64,000 nucleotides of DNA. It comes from Pictodentalium vernedei (taxonomy: Eukaryota; Mollusca; Scaphopoda; Dentaliida; Dentaliidae). The notes under the pieces were generated by a model. The model was not told where the DNA came from. It did not search any database and saw nothing but the letters and a program-made list of their open reading frames with translations. Positions 35,780 to 47,999 of this stretch are shown here, one piece after another; position 1 is the stretch's first letter, and each line of letters opens with the position of its first letter. The stretch lies in assembly GCA_031216915.1 (NCBI GenBank), contig CM062293.1, positions 149,180,285 through 149,244,284 of the forward strand, given 5' to 3'. The position numbers and the translations under genes were made by a program.

Positions 35780-38044
35780 TGCAGTTGTCAACTAGAACTA
35801 TCACTGAAGGTGATTAATACCCCCGCTTTGGGTTTTTAGAGGAATGCACTTCTGATCATGTAGGCAAAGGCCATAAGGAAATGTATACATAAAGATCATT
35901 TTTTGTTGTTGAAATTTGTATTTGCATGTGGCCTTCCACAGAACAGCACTGAATACTTAAAGAGCCCACACATATATGGTTTACATTTGGAAAAACACAT
36001 TTACAATGTGCAACATGTATTCAAAATCGGTTCATTAATGTAGGAGGAGTTGCACACACAAGAATCCCATTTGAAAACCCATAATAAATCCAAGTTAAAG
36101 GGAGATAACCTGGTTAAAATTGTCGCAAATCAAAAATTTGGGAATATGCGTATGTTCACTTAGTTGTGATAATGTTTGAAAGGTTTCGTCAAAATTGATT
36201 GATAAATGTAGGAGGAGTTGCACGCACAAGAATTTCATGTAGAAACCCATAATAAATCTAAGTTAAAGGGAGATAACCTAGTTAAAATTGCCACAGCTCA
36301 AAAATTTTGGAATATGCGCATGTTTACTTAGTAGTGATGATGTCTGTAAATATTCGTCCAAATTGATTGATAAATGTAGGAGGAGTTGCGCACACAAGAA
36401 TTTCATGCAGAAATCCATAGTAAATCAAAGTTCAAGAGAGATAACCTAGTTAAAATTGTCGCAGATCAAAAAGTTTGGAATATGCACATGTTCACTTAGT
36501 AGAGATGATGTTTGAAAGGTTTCATCAAAATCGGTTCATTAATGTAGGAGGAGTTGCGCACACAAGAATTTGTTCGAACGGAAACCCATAATAAATCTAA
36601 GTTAAAGGGAGATAACCTAGTTAAAATTGCCACAGCTCAAAAATTTTGGAATATGCGCATGTTTACTTAGTAGTCATGATGTCTGTAAATATTCGTCCAA
36701 ATTGATTGATAAATGTAGGAGGAGTTGTGCACACAAGAATTTCATGCAGAAATCCATAGTAAATCAAAGTTCAAGAGAGATAACCTGGTTAAAATTGTCG
36801 CAGATCAAAAAGTTTGGAATATGCACATGTTCACTTAGTAGAGATGATGTTTGAAAGGTTTCATCAAAATCGGTTCATTAATGTAGGAGGAGTTGCGCAC
36901 ACAAGAATTTGTTCGGACGGAAAGACATAATAAATCTAAGTCAAAGGGAGATAACCTGGTTAAAATTGTCGCAGATCAAAAATCTTGGAATATGCGCATG
37001 TTCACTTAGTAGTGATGATGTCTGAAAAGTTTTGTCCAAATTGATTGATAAATGTAGGAGGAGTTGCACGCACAAGAATTTCATGTAGAAACCCATAATA
37101 AATCTAAGTTAAAGGGAGATAACCTAGTTAAAATTGCCACAGCTCAAAAATTTTGGAATATGCGCATGTTCACTTAGTAGTGATAATGTCTGTAAACTTT
37201 CGTCCAAATTGATTGATAAATGTAGAAGGAGTTGCGCACACAAGAATTTCATGCAGAAACCCATATTAAATCAAAGTTCAAGAGAGATAACCTAGTTAAA
37301 ATTGTCGCAGATCAAAAAGTTTGGAATATGCACATGTTCACTTAGTAGAGATGATGTTTGAAAGGTTTCATCAAAATCGGTTCATTAATGTAGGAGGAGT
37401 TGCGCACACAAGAATTTGTTCGAACGGAAAGACATAATAAATCTAAGTCAAAGGGAGATAACCTGGTTAAAATTGTCGCAGATCAAAAATCTTGGAATAT
37501 GCGCATGTTCACTTAGTAGTGATGATGTCTGAAAAGTTTTGTCCAAATTGATTGATAAATGTAGGAGGAGTTGCGCACACAAGAATTTCATGTAGAAACC
37601 CATATTAAATCAAAGTTCAAGAGAGATAACCTGGTTAAAATTGTCGCAGATTAAAAAGTTTGGAATATGCACATGTTCACTTAGTAGAGATGATGTTTGA
37701 AAGGTTTTATCAAAATCGGTTCATTAATGTAGGAGGAGTTGCGCACACAAGAATTTGTTCGGATGGAAAGACACAATAAATCTAAGTCAAAGGGAGAAAA
37801 CCTGGTTAAAATTGTCGCAGATCAAAAATCTTGGAATATGCGCATGTTCACTTAGTAGTGATGATGTCTGAAAAGTTTTGTCCAAATTGATTGATAAATG
37901 TAGGAGGAGTTGCGCACACAAGAATTTCATGTCCGGAAAGACGTACGGACGGACGTACGGACGGATAGACGGACGGACGTACGGACGTACGGACGTACAG
38001 GGCGATTCCTATATAGCCCCCACTTCTTCGAAGCGGGGGTATAA
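35780..38044 (+). mobile_element. Tandem-repeat HINE-like element with twelve 169-bp monomers
   Basis: It opens with TAATACCCCCGCTTTGG and closes with a hairpin that includes CTTCGAAGCGGGGGTATAAT, so the two ends share an inverted ACCCCCGCTT block. Between them are about twelve monomers of 169 bp, each with TGTAGGAGGAGTTGC and GGGAGATAACCTGGTTAAAA. A GGAC/GTAC-type simple repeat precedes the hairpin. Structure fits Helentron-associated or Pearl-like elements of molluscs. No protein is coded. The exact 5' boundary is uncertain. Confidence 0.65.
36040..37930 (+). repeat. Satellite-like array with mixed monomer types
   Basis: Monomers fall into three types by the segment after ACACAAGAAT: TTCATGTAGAAACCC, TTCATGCAGAAATCC and TTGTTCG[GA]ACGG. 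They alternate in a partly regular order, suggesting a higher-order repeat of two to three monomers and growth by unequal exchange. Confidence 0.7.
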
Positions 38045-38761
38045 TGATGATCTTATGGACAGTCATCTGTGTTGACTGATTTTTGGGACACATGATTTTA
38101 ACAAACAATACTTTATTAAGCAATTTTTTTTATTAATGATATCTGACTTTAATGCTTTATCTACAAACATTTGCACACACGAATAACAGAACATATTATA
38201 TTTTTAAAAAATATATACGCAAGCACTCTTTCAATGCACTATAATATCGATCGGGTTTTGTGATTAATGATATCTGGCTTTAATGCTTTACAAGTATCTA
38301 TAAACATTTGCACACATGAATGACAGAATATATTATCTTTTAAAAAAAATATATACACAAGCACTCTTTCAAAGCACTATATTATCGATCGGGTTTTGTT
38401 TGCACTTTTGAATAGAAAATCTCTACTAGTATTCCATGGAGTTAGCACTCAACTACTAATGGGTAAAAATACACAGTACGTGACAGGTGGACTACTACCA
38501 AATCACTTGTCAAGTGAATGTTTTACAGAATTCATATTTTTTTACACAAACTGATTTTTTATGAGCCACCAGATTTATCTACACATCCATCAAGAGACAA
38601 TTTGCTTGCTTGTCTGCTGTTTATCGGTGCCTGTAAGTTGAAGTTGAGTGGATAATTCACTCTGTGTGATTTAGTTGTAATCCACCCTGCACTTATCAAT
38701 ACACACAAAATAAATTGTGTGAACAAACTAGACACCTTGCAAGATGCATTAGCTTTTTATA
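38045..38761. other. Spacer with a 120-bp duplication
   Basis: A block of about 120 bp is present twice in tandem (around 38,130-38,260 and 38,262-38,400), recognisable by GATATCTGGCTTTAATGCTT and ATCGATCGGGTTTTGT. No gene is recognised. Confidence 0.6.
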
Positions 38762-38992
38762 TATCTATTTATTGGTGTTTAAGGTCACTTTTCATCAGCT
38801 ATGGCTAATTGTGCCCATCGGTCGCAATTGGCCATAGTTGCTGAAAAGTGACATTAAACACCAATAAATAAATAAATTGTGACCACAACAAATGTCTAAA
38901 GTCAAGTTTAGCCGATCGTTTACCCCTTTGGTGCCCATTTTAGTGGACATCCATCCCAGGCACTGGTGACTGGGTCCTATTTCACCAGTAAA
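38762..38992 (-). repeat. SINE-like element, second copy, with palindromic tail
   Basis: Matches the element at 104-274 in its block GCCCATTTTAGTGG...CACTGGTGACTGGGTCC region. The tail part (38,775-38,868) is a foldback: GGTGTTTAAGGTCACTTTTC and its complement GAAAAGTGACATTAAACACC flank a short loop, as if the SINE tail had been inverted on itself. Confidence 0.55.
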
Positions 38993-39662
38993 GCGGAACT
39001 TTCTTACCATAGTAAATAAGAACTGCTTCACGGGGAAGGAAGCACTATTAAATATTATCACAGTATACATTATTGTCTAAGAAATTCTGTGGAAATGCAA
39101 TGAACCCCCCCCCCCCCCCCCCCCTCCAAATATTTCAGACAGCACACCTCTTGAGCGAGGTAGTGATCCATTCAACATGTGTTTGTTTAAACACACGACA
39201 ATAATTTAACTGGGTTTTTTTTTAACAATTTTTTGTGGTTGGGAAACGTGATTTCATTATGCCCATGAGTCTCTTTAAAATTTAATCGGGGTCCTTTTTT
39301 AGAATTTCACTTCTTTTTTTGAAAACAAAGTACAAAGAACTGTTTCGACCAGGGGAGATAAGTTTGACCGGTGTTTTTATTTTTTTCTTCTTCATTTTTT
39401 TTCATGTCACTGATCATGTTGTGTGTCCTGCCAAAATATTTTTTTTCAAGGGTGGTATCTTTTAAAATGGACACATTTTTCGGTAAATTTAACTGATAAT
39501 TTTCTGTTAGTAAACAAGTTTTACTGTCAATGCAGTCCAGGATGTGATGGAAGGACATGACGGGGAAACCCCTTCGAAGTGCTTGCCTTACTGGAATGGG
39601 AATTTTTTTTCCCTTTCAGTGCTCCATCGCAGGTCAAAACAACATAAACCTTGGTTGACATT
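38993..39662. other. Spacer with a C-run
   Basis: No gene recognised. A C-run of about 19 bases lies at 39,106-39,124. Confidence 0.5.
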
Positions 39663-39804
39663 CCCTTACCACGATCATCGAGATCGTTCCAATGAGAGGT
39701 CATAAGCTATGTTTTTTTAACAAAAATTTAAAACATAATAAAATTTGAATGGAGATTTTTGTGTATAGTGCTGGTCGAAATTGGCTGTTGACAGTGGGTA
39801 AAAA
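39663..39804. repeat. Half copy of the palindromic piggyBac-like MITE
   Basis: Contains the right arm (GAGGTCATAAGCTATGTTTT) and the internal AAAACATAATAAAATTTGAA block seen in copy 2, ending near GTGGGTAAA. Most of the left arm is missing. Confidence 0.6.
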
Positions 39805-41101
39805 CAGAAAGCTTGCTAGCGGTTTTCATGCTTTTTCCCGCATATTGGACGATTAATTTTTTTAATGAATAATACATTCTCATTTTAGTTCATCTAAACT
39901 ATTTCGGTAAAATGCTTATGCTATAATAAAATTAAATCACTGGGTTTTAACTTTGAAATGTTCGGGCACTCGGCACAGTATAGAATCCATAATTCTGTAT
40001 CGGAAAAGCTATTGCCGCAGCAAAATGCCAGGATGTTTCGCCAAGACTGTCACATTGTTGTTTCAAAAACACCGTACACCAAGAACACATTTTTTTCACT
40101 GAAATACTCGTTCTATTCCAGGGAATCCAAATCATATATCAGCGAAAATTTTATTTTAATATGAAAACAAATCGAAAATCTCACGAATTAACGAACAGAT
40201 TTTTTCAATTCCTATATTAAACCGCAGTACAGAGTTCTGGAAATGAAAGATATTGCATTTGTATCTGAATATTTTATTAAATGTAGGGTTTAGAAATTTT
40301 CTGACTGAACAATATAATTGCTAATCAGGGACAGTCTCTGAAAGATTTTTCTCGCCAAACATTAATTGGTTATGTAATCCTTCTCACATGACCGCACTAA
40401 AACAGCTTTTCATTTTCGTTTCTACACAAACGACGGGGTAATTAACAAGTGCGGTTTTTTATGCAATGTACACGTAATGCTAAGACGAGGGCGTTCTTGT
40501 TATCAATGTGCTTGAAATTAATTCACATTCACAACAAACTTGTTGTCCATCATTTATGCTGTATTTTTGTTTAAATAAATAGTTGATTCCTATTGGGGGA
40601 CAAATAATGAATTAGTCTACATTTATTTTTATTATGTTTGAAAACGAATCGATGTATTAATTGCATAAACACAGAATGTTTTTCATATGCGACTGGACAT
40701 CAGTAATTCGGTTTCATCAAGAAACGAACAACCTTTGATGTCTGGATTTTCCCGTCGTCTTTAATTAGCCTCGCAAAGGGGGTTGTGGACCCGTGAAGAC
40801 AATGTGTTCACCGGGTGTGACGAAAGGGGGTTTTAAATGGAGCGTACATGTATTGCTGTGTTGATGAATCTTTGTTCAATGGACAAATTCACAAATGAAC
40901 TGGGAAGAGCGTATCGGTCAGGGCAAAATAGGCTTTCATTACTTGTCTTTTTTATATAGACTTCTGTATCATGTATGTGTAACACGGGGTCAGGACTGAC
41001 GTGGTGCATTCATTGTTATCGATGAAAAAAGTGGTTGCAGCCACAACTTCCAGTAACTGTAATTTAAACAGAAATATATAACACATCCTGCTGGGAGATG
41101 G
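39805..41101. other. AT-rich spacer, nothing recognised
   Basis: No coding, RNA or repeat structure that I can support. It could be intron of the gene carrying the SRCR exon, but nothing in the sequence shows this. Confidence 0.45.
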
Positions 41102-41490
41102 CATAGCCTTGAGATATAACCTAGTTAAAATCATTGCAAATGGAAAACATTTTAAAAAGTACACGTCCACTTGTTAGTGGTTATGTTTAAGAAGTTCCAT
41201 CAAAATTGGGTCAACAATGTAGGAGTCGCACACACAAAAATCCCATTTGTAAATCCATATTAAGTCCAAGGGAGATAACCTGGTTAAAATTGTCACAGAT
41301 CAAACATTTGGGAATATGGGCATGCCTAACTTATTAATCATAATGCATGAGAAGTTTCATCAAAATCGATTGAAAAATGTTGGAGAAGTTGTACGCATAA
41401 GAATACAGGGAATACAGATGGAGGGAAAGATTACAGACATACAGAATGACAACAATATAACTCCCACTTCTTCGAAGTTGGGTTATAATA
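41102..41490 (+). mobile_element. Short decayed HINE-like copy
   Basis: About two monomers related to the 36-38 kb array (GGAGATAACCTGGTTAAAAT) followed by the hairpin end CCCACTTCTTCGAAGTTGGG. It ends 43 bp from the donor side of the SRCR exon, so it lies in the putative intron. Confidence 0.65.
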
Positions 41491-41533
41491 TAAGTAATGA
41501 ACTAAAGGAAATTAACCACATACTGTTGTTTAC

Positions 41534-41865
41534 CAGTGTTCTGTCTGTGCTGTAACATATAACTGATGACAGATTCCCTGTGTGGCAATTATCAGCCCAT
41601 TTACGTTTCCTAGGACAATCGAAGAGAGTCTTTTCAGTTCCAACACATTTGTATTCATGGTACGTTTCCTCCTTAGAAACCATGTATTTTTTTCCTAATT
41701 TTGAACAACACTGTGAAATTCCATCAGCGAAACCCAATTCTCTGCAGGCAACCTTGGCATCCACATCATCCCAGCCATTATCACATATATCCGCCCAGCC
41801 TTCGATACCCTGTACCTCAACAGTGCCATACTGACCTGATGCAGGATAATCAGTGACCAGCCTAA
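41534..41865 (-). CDS. Exon encoding one SRCR domain (partial gene)
   Basis: On the minus strand an exon of 332 bp lies between an acceptor (TTTCTTTTTATAG before TTAGGCTGG) and a donor (CTG followed by GTAAAC). It codes a nearly complete scavenger receptor cysteine-rich domain: start RLVTDYPASGQYGTVEVQG, then WADICDNGWDDVDAKVACRE, LGFADG, ECKCVG-like HEYKCVGTEKTLFDC and NLSSVICYS. The order G-x-VEV, W-x-ICD, W, A-x-VACRELGF, C-x-G-E and L-x-DC is that of the family. SRCR domains are found in secreted or membrane receptors, often in innate immunity. Neighbouring exons are not visible, so the gene may be large, or this may be a stray exon. Entry phase 1 is usual for SRCR exons. Confidence 0.75.
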
Positions 41866-42515
41866 CTATAAAAAGAAATAAAGAAAATAGGTTGATTTAG
41901 ACTCACCATTTCTAGTATAAATTTCAAAACTTTAAATCTACATAAACAAAACTGCTTTTAGAATTCTATTTCACTAAATATTCAAATCATCTGAGCTTGT
42001 TTGTTCTTCTGAAGTTAAAACGTAGCTGGAGAGTTGTGGCCTCTCGAAGTGAAAAGTGAAGACCATGGTGCCTCTCAAAGTGAAAAGTGAAGGCCATATT
42101 TGGGCCAAATTCTAAAGTGTAGATACCACAACTTTAAGGCTTCATATTCTGTGAATGTGCTTCATAATATCTGAAGTCAAATCATTTAATGTTACGATTA
42201 TTTGATTAGTCAACTAACTGTCACCTGTTTTTGTAGGCGATGGTTTTTATTATATGCTAAATGATAGATTATCAAAAAAATTGTGGACAGATAGAAATCA
42301 TATCCCCCACTGTGAAGATATAGAAATTTCCACTTTCACAGTATCAATCAAAATGGAGGCTTTCAAAGCATCATTTCAAGGTGAATACAAGCCAAATTAT
42401 CACTGGAAATGATCAAATTCTTCAAAAACGTGAAATGAAAAGAATATCTAGTGTTTTTGAGTGAATACTGATCATTTCCAGTAATAATTTACCACGTATT
42501 CACCTTGCATTGATG
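41866..42515. other. Putative intron or spacer with inverted repeat
   Basis: Contains a tandem 30-bp duplication near 42,040-42,095 (CTCAAAGTGAAAAGTGAAGG-like) and an inverted repeat of about 39-bp arms at 42,377-42,415 and 42,469-42,507 (CAAGGTGAATAC ... ACTGGAAATGATCA). No gene recognised. Confidence 0.55.
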
Positions 42516-42523
42516 CATGAAAC

Positions 42524-43357
42524 TAGTGATGAACCGATAATCGGAATCAGCAATCGGAACCAACCGGTTATGGGGCATCGGGCGATTATGACAACTGGCA
42601 GTTAAAAACCGGCAGTTACCTGTTATTCTATATTCAACACTGACTATTAAAAATCCCTTTGATATCTGACCATTTCAATAAAGTTTCCCAATTAAAAACG
42701 TGTGTTGTGCATAGAAAATTTAGGAATTTGCAGAGCAGAAATATTACAGAATTTACCAACTGCAATCGGTACGAGATTGCCACCATTTCTCGAAAACTGC
42801 AGAGTTCATGTAAACATTGGAGAAACACATCAAGGGAGGTAACAAGGTGAAAAAAGAACACAGAATAATACATTCCGATGTACGTGTAAACCATGCGTCA
42901 TACGACTTCACAACACATATTAACATCAAAATTATGATTCATTTAAGACACAAAGTATGTGTGCTCAGTATATTCCTGTTTAATAGAGACAAGAGTATTG
43001 TTTCCTTACACAAAACTGTATTAATACTATTTACTGGAATAAAACACAATCTTCACGAGAACAATATCGTGTGACAGTAATGTTAATAACAATATTTTCC
43101 TCACACCCTAACCAAAATGCAAATATTATTTTGGCTAATACTGCCCAGCACTAAATATGCATACTCTGAAAACTTATGTGGTATTAAGCTTTCGTAATTG
43201 ATGATTTATCAACAAAATTCTGTAGTATAACAGGCACCAACAGATTTTCTTCAGTGTCCTACTTCAACCATTGGAATCAGCATCGGAATTGGCATAATCG
43301 ACAGAGAAATAACCGGAAAATGGCTAATAGCAAGTTTTGATAATCGGTTCATCACTA
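42524..43357. mobile_element. hAT-type non-autonomous element, perfect 8-bp TSD
   Basis: Ends TAGTGATGAACCGATAATC and complement GATAATCGGTTCATCACTA. The flanking CATGAAAC at 42,516-42,523 and 43,358-43,365 is a perfect 8-bp target duplication, diagnostic for hAT-like insertion. The 834-bp interior codes no transposase. Confidence 0.85.
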
Positions 43358-43365
43358 CATGAAAC

Positions 43366-44066
43366 CTGCCAGCTGAATCAGATCGCAAGATGCTACCTGT
43401 TCTGAGTATCGCTCAAATCACTTCCGAGTATCAAAAAGCTGTTTACTTTCGTACATTAATTCAAGGTTCAAACAAGTAGAATTACTGATAAGAATGATCA
43501 ATTTCTTATAAACAGCGGACAACAAAAAAGAAAATCCAGTGTTTTTGAGAGGATACAGGTGCTCACGAAAAACATTTGTCTCAGTTCGTAGACGGTCACT
43601 CATGAGATAATTTTCACAATCTGCTCAAAAACATTAGATATCCTCTATCTATATTTAGACGAACATTGTTCAGTTTCAAAGTGGTTCAAGTCTGGTTTAA
43701 ATTGCACTATATAATAAGGTGAATGAAGTCAATGAACTGTGGTTTGCACTGTAAATGCTATCCTATCAGTACAGAATAACTGAGTACCAGTTTGTATAAC
43801 CAGCACTCTGTCAATCAGTAATAAAGAGTATCATTCAAACAGTGTACCATTTGAATATTTCGAGTAGTGGGAAGTTACTGCAGACAAGAGAAAAGTAAAG
43901 AGAATCTTTGGTCTTGCACACATGAACCACCCAATTGAAACAATCTGACCCGTGAAGGTTAGAAAGTTGTCACAAGACTAACAATGGTTAGTTCAAATGT
44001 AGTACTAAATGTTGTAACTTGTGTGGAATGAAGAAAGGTTTATTTTTGGATTTTTCAGGAAATTAG
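43366..44066. other. Spacer, nothing recognised
   Basis: No gene, RNA or clear repeat. The block CCAGTGTTTTTGAGAGGATAC at 43,538 resembles one at 42,452, a possible old local duplication. Confidence 0.4.
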
Positions 44067-44078
44067 TTGTAGAAGTTA

Positions 44079-44455
44079 TTTATTTATTTATTTATTGGTG
44101 TTTAAGGTCACATACTTATGCACAATGGCTAATCGTGACCGTGACAGTTTTACGGGTGGAGGAAGCCGGAGACCCAGAGAGAACCGCTGAGCAACGACGA
44201 GCAGCTGTCAGCTCCCCAACACCGTAACTCTGAACTCTGCACCGCAGCACAGGCAGGGTTAGATTGGTTGAAGACGTGCACACCATCGACGTGCAGTATG
44301 CCTCAGTACACAGCGTCATCGTGCCCCCATGTAGGCAATTGGGGTGAAGTGTCTTGCCCAAGGACACAACGCGGTTGCCGCAAAGGGGATTCGAACCGAG
44401 GACCTCTCGGCTTGCAGCCTGCACCTCTACCAACTGAGCCACCGCGCCCCACAGA
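44079..44455 (-). repeat. tRNA-headed SINE with 12-bp TSD
   Basis: On the minus strand the head GGGGCGCGGTGGCTCAGTTG contains an A box and is followed by the B box GGTTCGAATCC, the Pol III promoter of a tRNA-derived SINE. A conserved middle (GTGTCCTTGGGCAAGACACT) and a tail ending in ATAAATAAATAA follow. Target duplications TTGTAGAAGTTA flank it at 44,067-44,078 and 44,456-44,467. It looks full length. It inserted at the very edge of DIRS element 5. Confidence 0.88.
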
Positions 44456-44810
44456 TTGTAGAAGTTAAAATTTTTTAGTAAATTTTGTTTCTTAACATAC
44501 CTACCACAATCATTTACAACTGGCTGTAATGTAAGTGCAAGCCCTACTTCGGAACTAACTCAAGCTTTTAGAGAACTTTTCCAAACAAGCTGGAAAAGTA
44601 ATAGAGTGCAAAAGCACGAAAAAGATCGAAAAAGGGGTCGAGCGAGACCAGCTCTCGAAATTACAGGTACTCTCTCTGCACACCTCTTGCGTTTACCGAG
44701 CGCATGCGCAACAACCGTGACGTCAATTCTGTATTTCCACCAATGAGAAGTTTGTGATTTAGCGGGAAGGCATCACTATCAAGGATCTCCCCAAGGAGGG
44801 TGGGCCTCCG

Positions 44811-44900
44811 GTAAACAATTGTGGTAGGTACATTAAGAAACAAAATTTACTAAAAAATTTTAATTTCTTTTCAACCTACTCACAATTGTTTACAATTGGC
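44811..44900. repeat. Internal complementary region of element 5
   Basis: GTAAACAATTGTGGTAGG and TTTCAACCTACTCACAATTG are the complements of the two termini, joined through an A/T-rich centre. Confidence 0.87.
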
Positions 44901-45065
44901 TGAATAAACAATAGGAGGAGGTGAATCACATAACCAATACCAACAAGAGCAGCAGAAAGAAAAACAAGGAAGGCAGAGAATAATAGTGAAACCTGTAATG
45001 AAGACAGAGAGAAGGCACCTGAAAAGAACAAGGCTGAGCGAAACACAACCTCGATAAGAACAATT

Positions 45066-46260
45066 TTAACGAGGGTGCACAACAGCCTGAGCAGCAATGA
45101 GAGGGCCTAAAGAATAAAGGTCCTCAGATTGCTGCTGTAGGTGGCAGAGATAAAAGGAGAAGGTAGAAGCATTCCTCCAGTAAGCCGCATTCATAACAAT
45201 CCGGAGCGAAACAAAATTGGAGGCCGCATTCATAACAATCCGGAGCGAAACAGAATTGGAGAATGCCCAGGATGTAGAAATGGCATGAACCTCATGAGCA
45301 TTAAACCGGTTCGAAACAAGATCCGAAGCAGACAAGTGGGAATAAGCTAGCTTGATTGCAAGACAGATCCACCTGGAAATAGAATGGGAGAGATAGACTG
45401 CCTCTTAGGAATGAGAGACAGAAAGAATCTCTTCCAACCCCTCCTAATGAACTGAGTGCGAGTAATGTAAGTCTTGATCGCACAAACAGGACAAAGAAGA
45501 GGTCTCCGACCATCGACAGAGAGCCCAAATGCATATGGGAGGAGGTACCGAATCAGGAAGTTGATTCTTAGCCAGAAAAGAGCAATCAGTAGTGAAAGTG
45601 ACACTGTTAGCCTCATTTCTGAAGAAAGCAGAATGAACAGATATCGCATGAAGCTCACTGACTCGTCGAGCAGAAGCAAACGCTAGAAGGAAAGCCGTCT
45701 TATAGGTGAGAAAATGCATATCGGTCTCAGATAAAAGCTCGAATGGCACCCCCTCCAAACAGTGCAACACCCATGCCAAGTTCCACTTGGGTGTAAGACG
45801 CAAAACTCGAGGCCTCTTCAAAGAAAAGTGCCGAATGAGTTTGGAGAGAAAAAGATTATGACCGATGCACCGCTTTCCCACATAAGAGAAAGCATAGACC
45901 GATAGCCCTTAATCGTAATAGGCTGGAGGCCCTTGGAGTCAAAAAGATATACCAGAAAATCCGCAATTTGAGCGATTGACGGATCACAGTAATCCACACT
46001 GTGATCTGCACACCAGCGGCAGAAAACCTTCCACTTCGCAGCATAAGTCATGCCAGTGTAATGTCGCCACAATGCAGAAATGCACTCCACTGATTGACTC
46101 GAAAAACCTCTACGTCGGACACAAGACCTGATAAAAGACAGGCGTGAAGGGACAGGCTCGCCAGGTTGTTGTGATACTTCCTGGGATGACCCAGGGAAAG
46201 AAGATCGTGACGTAGAGGTAGAAGAATCGGCCGATCGGCCAACAGAGGCCGCAGCAGATT
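45066..46260 (-). pseudogene. Element 5 tyrosine recombinase
   Basis: Blocks TYAAKWKVFCRWCADHSVDY, ITIKGYRSMLSLM, PRVLRLTPKWNLAWVLHCLE, SARRVSELHAISVH (box I) and the box II region near NAHEVHAISTSWAFSNSVS are recognisable. A short local duplication (about 45,183-45,258) is visible near the C-terminal part. Fossil with several breaks. Confidence 0.85.
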
Positions 46261-46299
46261 GATCCACACCCTCTGTGGAGACAGGGGTGCGATCAGAAT

Positions 46300-47960
46300 G
46301 ATCCTGCAACTGCAAGCACGAATCTTCGCTAATACTTGAGGAAGAATCAGTGCAGGAGGGAAGGCATAGCCGATCCAACCCGTCCAGTCCAGGGACAGAG
46401 CGTCTACCGCAAACGCCAGAGGATCTGGACAAGGGGAGACAAAGGTCTCTACCTGATGATTCCAGCGAGTAGCGAAAAGGTCGACCTGAGGATGGGCCCA
46501 CTGCTCACAAATCGCCTGAAACACCGACCGATGTAGCATCCATTCGGTTGGAAGGACACTGTCGCATCGGGACAGGGAGTCTGCTAGGACGTTGAGATGC
46601 CCGGAAATGTGTCAAATGGACACCCGAGTGTTTACATCCCGCGCCAACAGAAGAAGATCCTGAGACAGCCGATACATGGGAATCGAATGTTTGCCTCCTT
46701 GATTCCGTATGTAGGCCATTACTGTCGAATTGTCCGAAAGAAGTAGGACAATATGGTCCGACAGGTGAGGGATCCAAAGCCAAAAACTCAACAGAAGAGC
46801 AAGGAGCTCCTTCTGGTTGATATGAAGGCCCACCTGCTCGCTGTCCCACTCGCCGTGAGTGGACAAACCGAGAGGACCCAACGTCGCACCCCAGCCCCAA
46901 TCGCTGGCATACGCAGTAAGGATGCGATCGGCCAAAGGAAGATCCAATGGAACACCCTGTGTCAGCCATGGAACATCGGCCCAAGGGTGGAGGTGACAAA
47001 GCAGAGACCGAGGAATAGGAAGTTCCAGGTCCAGCGGATCTACATTCGGATACCAATGATCCAACAGGAAGTGTTGGAGAGGTCGGACAAACAAGCGACC
47101 GAGCGGAATGAGATCTGTCACCGAACCGCAAAGGCCCAGCATCCGAAGGAAAGTCCTGGCCGAGACCGAGGAAGATTGAAGCAGGTTCCAAGTCAAGGCG
47201 GAAAGAATCGTCGCCCGAGCATGGGGGACCGACACTACATTGTGAAGAGTGTCGAAATCCATCCCCAAATGACAGAATCGCTGAGAAGGAAGGAGATCCG
47301 ACTTCTCGCGATTGACTCTGAAACCCAGCGATGCTAGCAGGCAAAGAAACTGCCGGACATCGAACTCCAGAACAGCAGCATCGTGGTGCTGTTGGAGGAT
47401 GTCGTCCAGGTAGGCTGACGAAGTCACAGCCGACTTAGTACAGTGGATAGCAAGCACATGTGACATCAGTCGGGTGATGGCCCAAGGAGCCAGGTTCAAA
47501 CCGAACGGGAGAGCTCTGAATTGATAGACTCGATCCCAAAACGAGAACCGAAGGTATTTCCGTGACGCCAGATGAATGGGTACATGGAAGTAGGCATCCT
47601 TCAGGTCGATACTGGCAACAAAGACGCCCTGATGAACTGAACGTCGAACTGACCAGAAAGTCTCCATACTGAAACGAGGAGCTATGATGTACTCGTTCAG
47701 GATACTCAGATCGATGACAGGACGAAATTGGCCGTTTTTTCGGGCACCAAGAAAAGTCTCGAGTAAAACCCGGTGAAAGGGTGTTCCTGACCACTATTGA
47801 TCGCCCCTTTGGAGAGGAGATTGTCGATCTCCTGCACCAGAAGGTCCCAACGTAGAGAATCGGAAGGGACCCGAGTCGGGAGGGGCACCCAAGACAAACT
47901 GGGGTGCCGATGGAAGGACAGTCGCAGACCGGATTGGTATGACGTCGAGGACCCAAGTGT
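46300..47960 (-). pseudogene. Element 5 reverse transcriptase and RNase H region
   Basis: Reverse transcriptase from SIDLKDAYFHVPIHLASRKY through GLNLAPWAITRLMSH and the YLDD box (codons at 47,398-47,412). RNase H has TAYASDWGWGATLGPLG, INQKELLALLLSFWLW and LLLSDNSTVMAYIRNQGG. The post-RNase H block includes DLFATRWNHQVETFVSPC and PDPLAFAVDALSLDWTGW. Fossil. Confidence 0.88.
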
Positions 47961-47999
47961 CCAACGGTCATAAAACTGTGACAGCCTTCCCCCGACTGG

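Noticed and set aside
36040-37930. Regular repeats resembling a CRISPR array
   Set aside because: The units are 169-bp monomers without unique spacers, in a eukaryotic context, inside a mobile element.
37848-38123. A Ser/Pro/Val repeat protein with PSVRPSV motifs
   Set aside because: It is a translation of the GGAC/GTAC simple repeat before the hairpin end of a mobile element; the same occurs at 63.7-64.0 kb.
44380-44450. A tRNA gene on the minus strand
   Set aside because: A and B boxes are present but the sequence continues into a SINE body with target duplications at both ends, so it is a tRNA-derived head.
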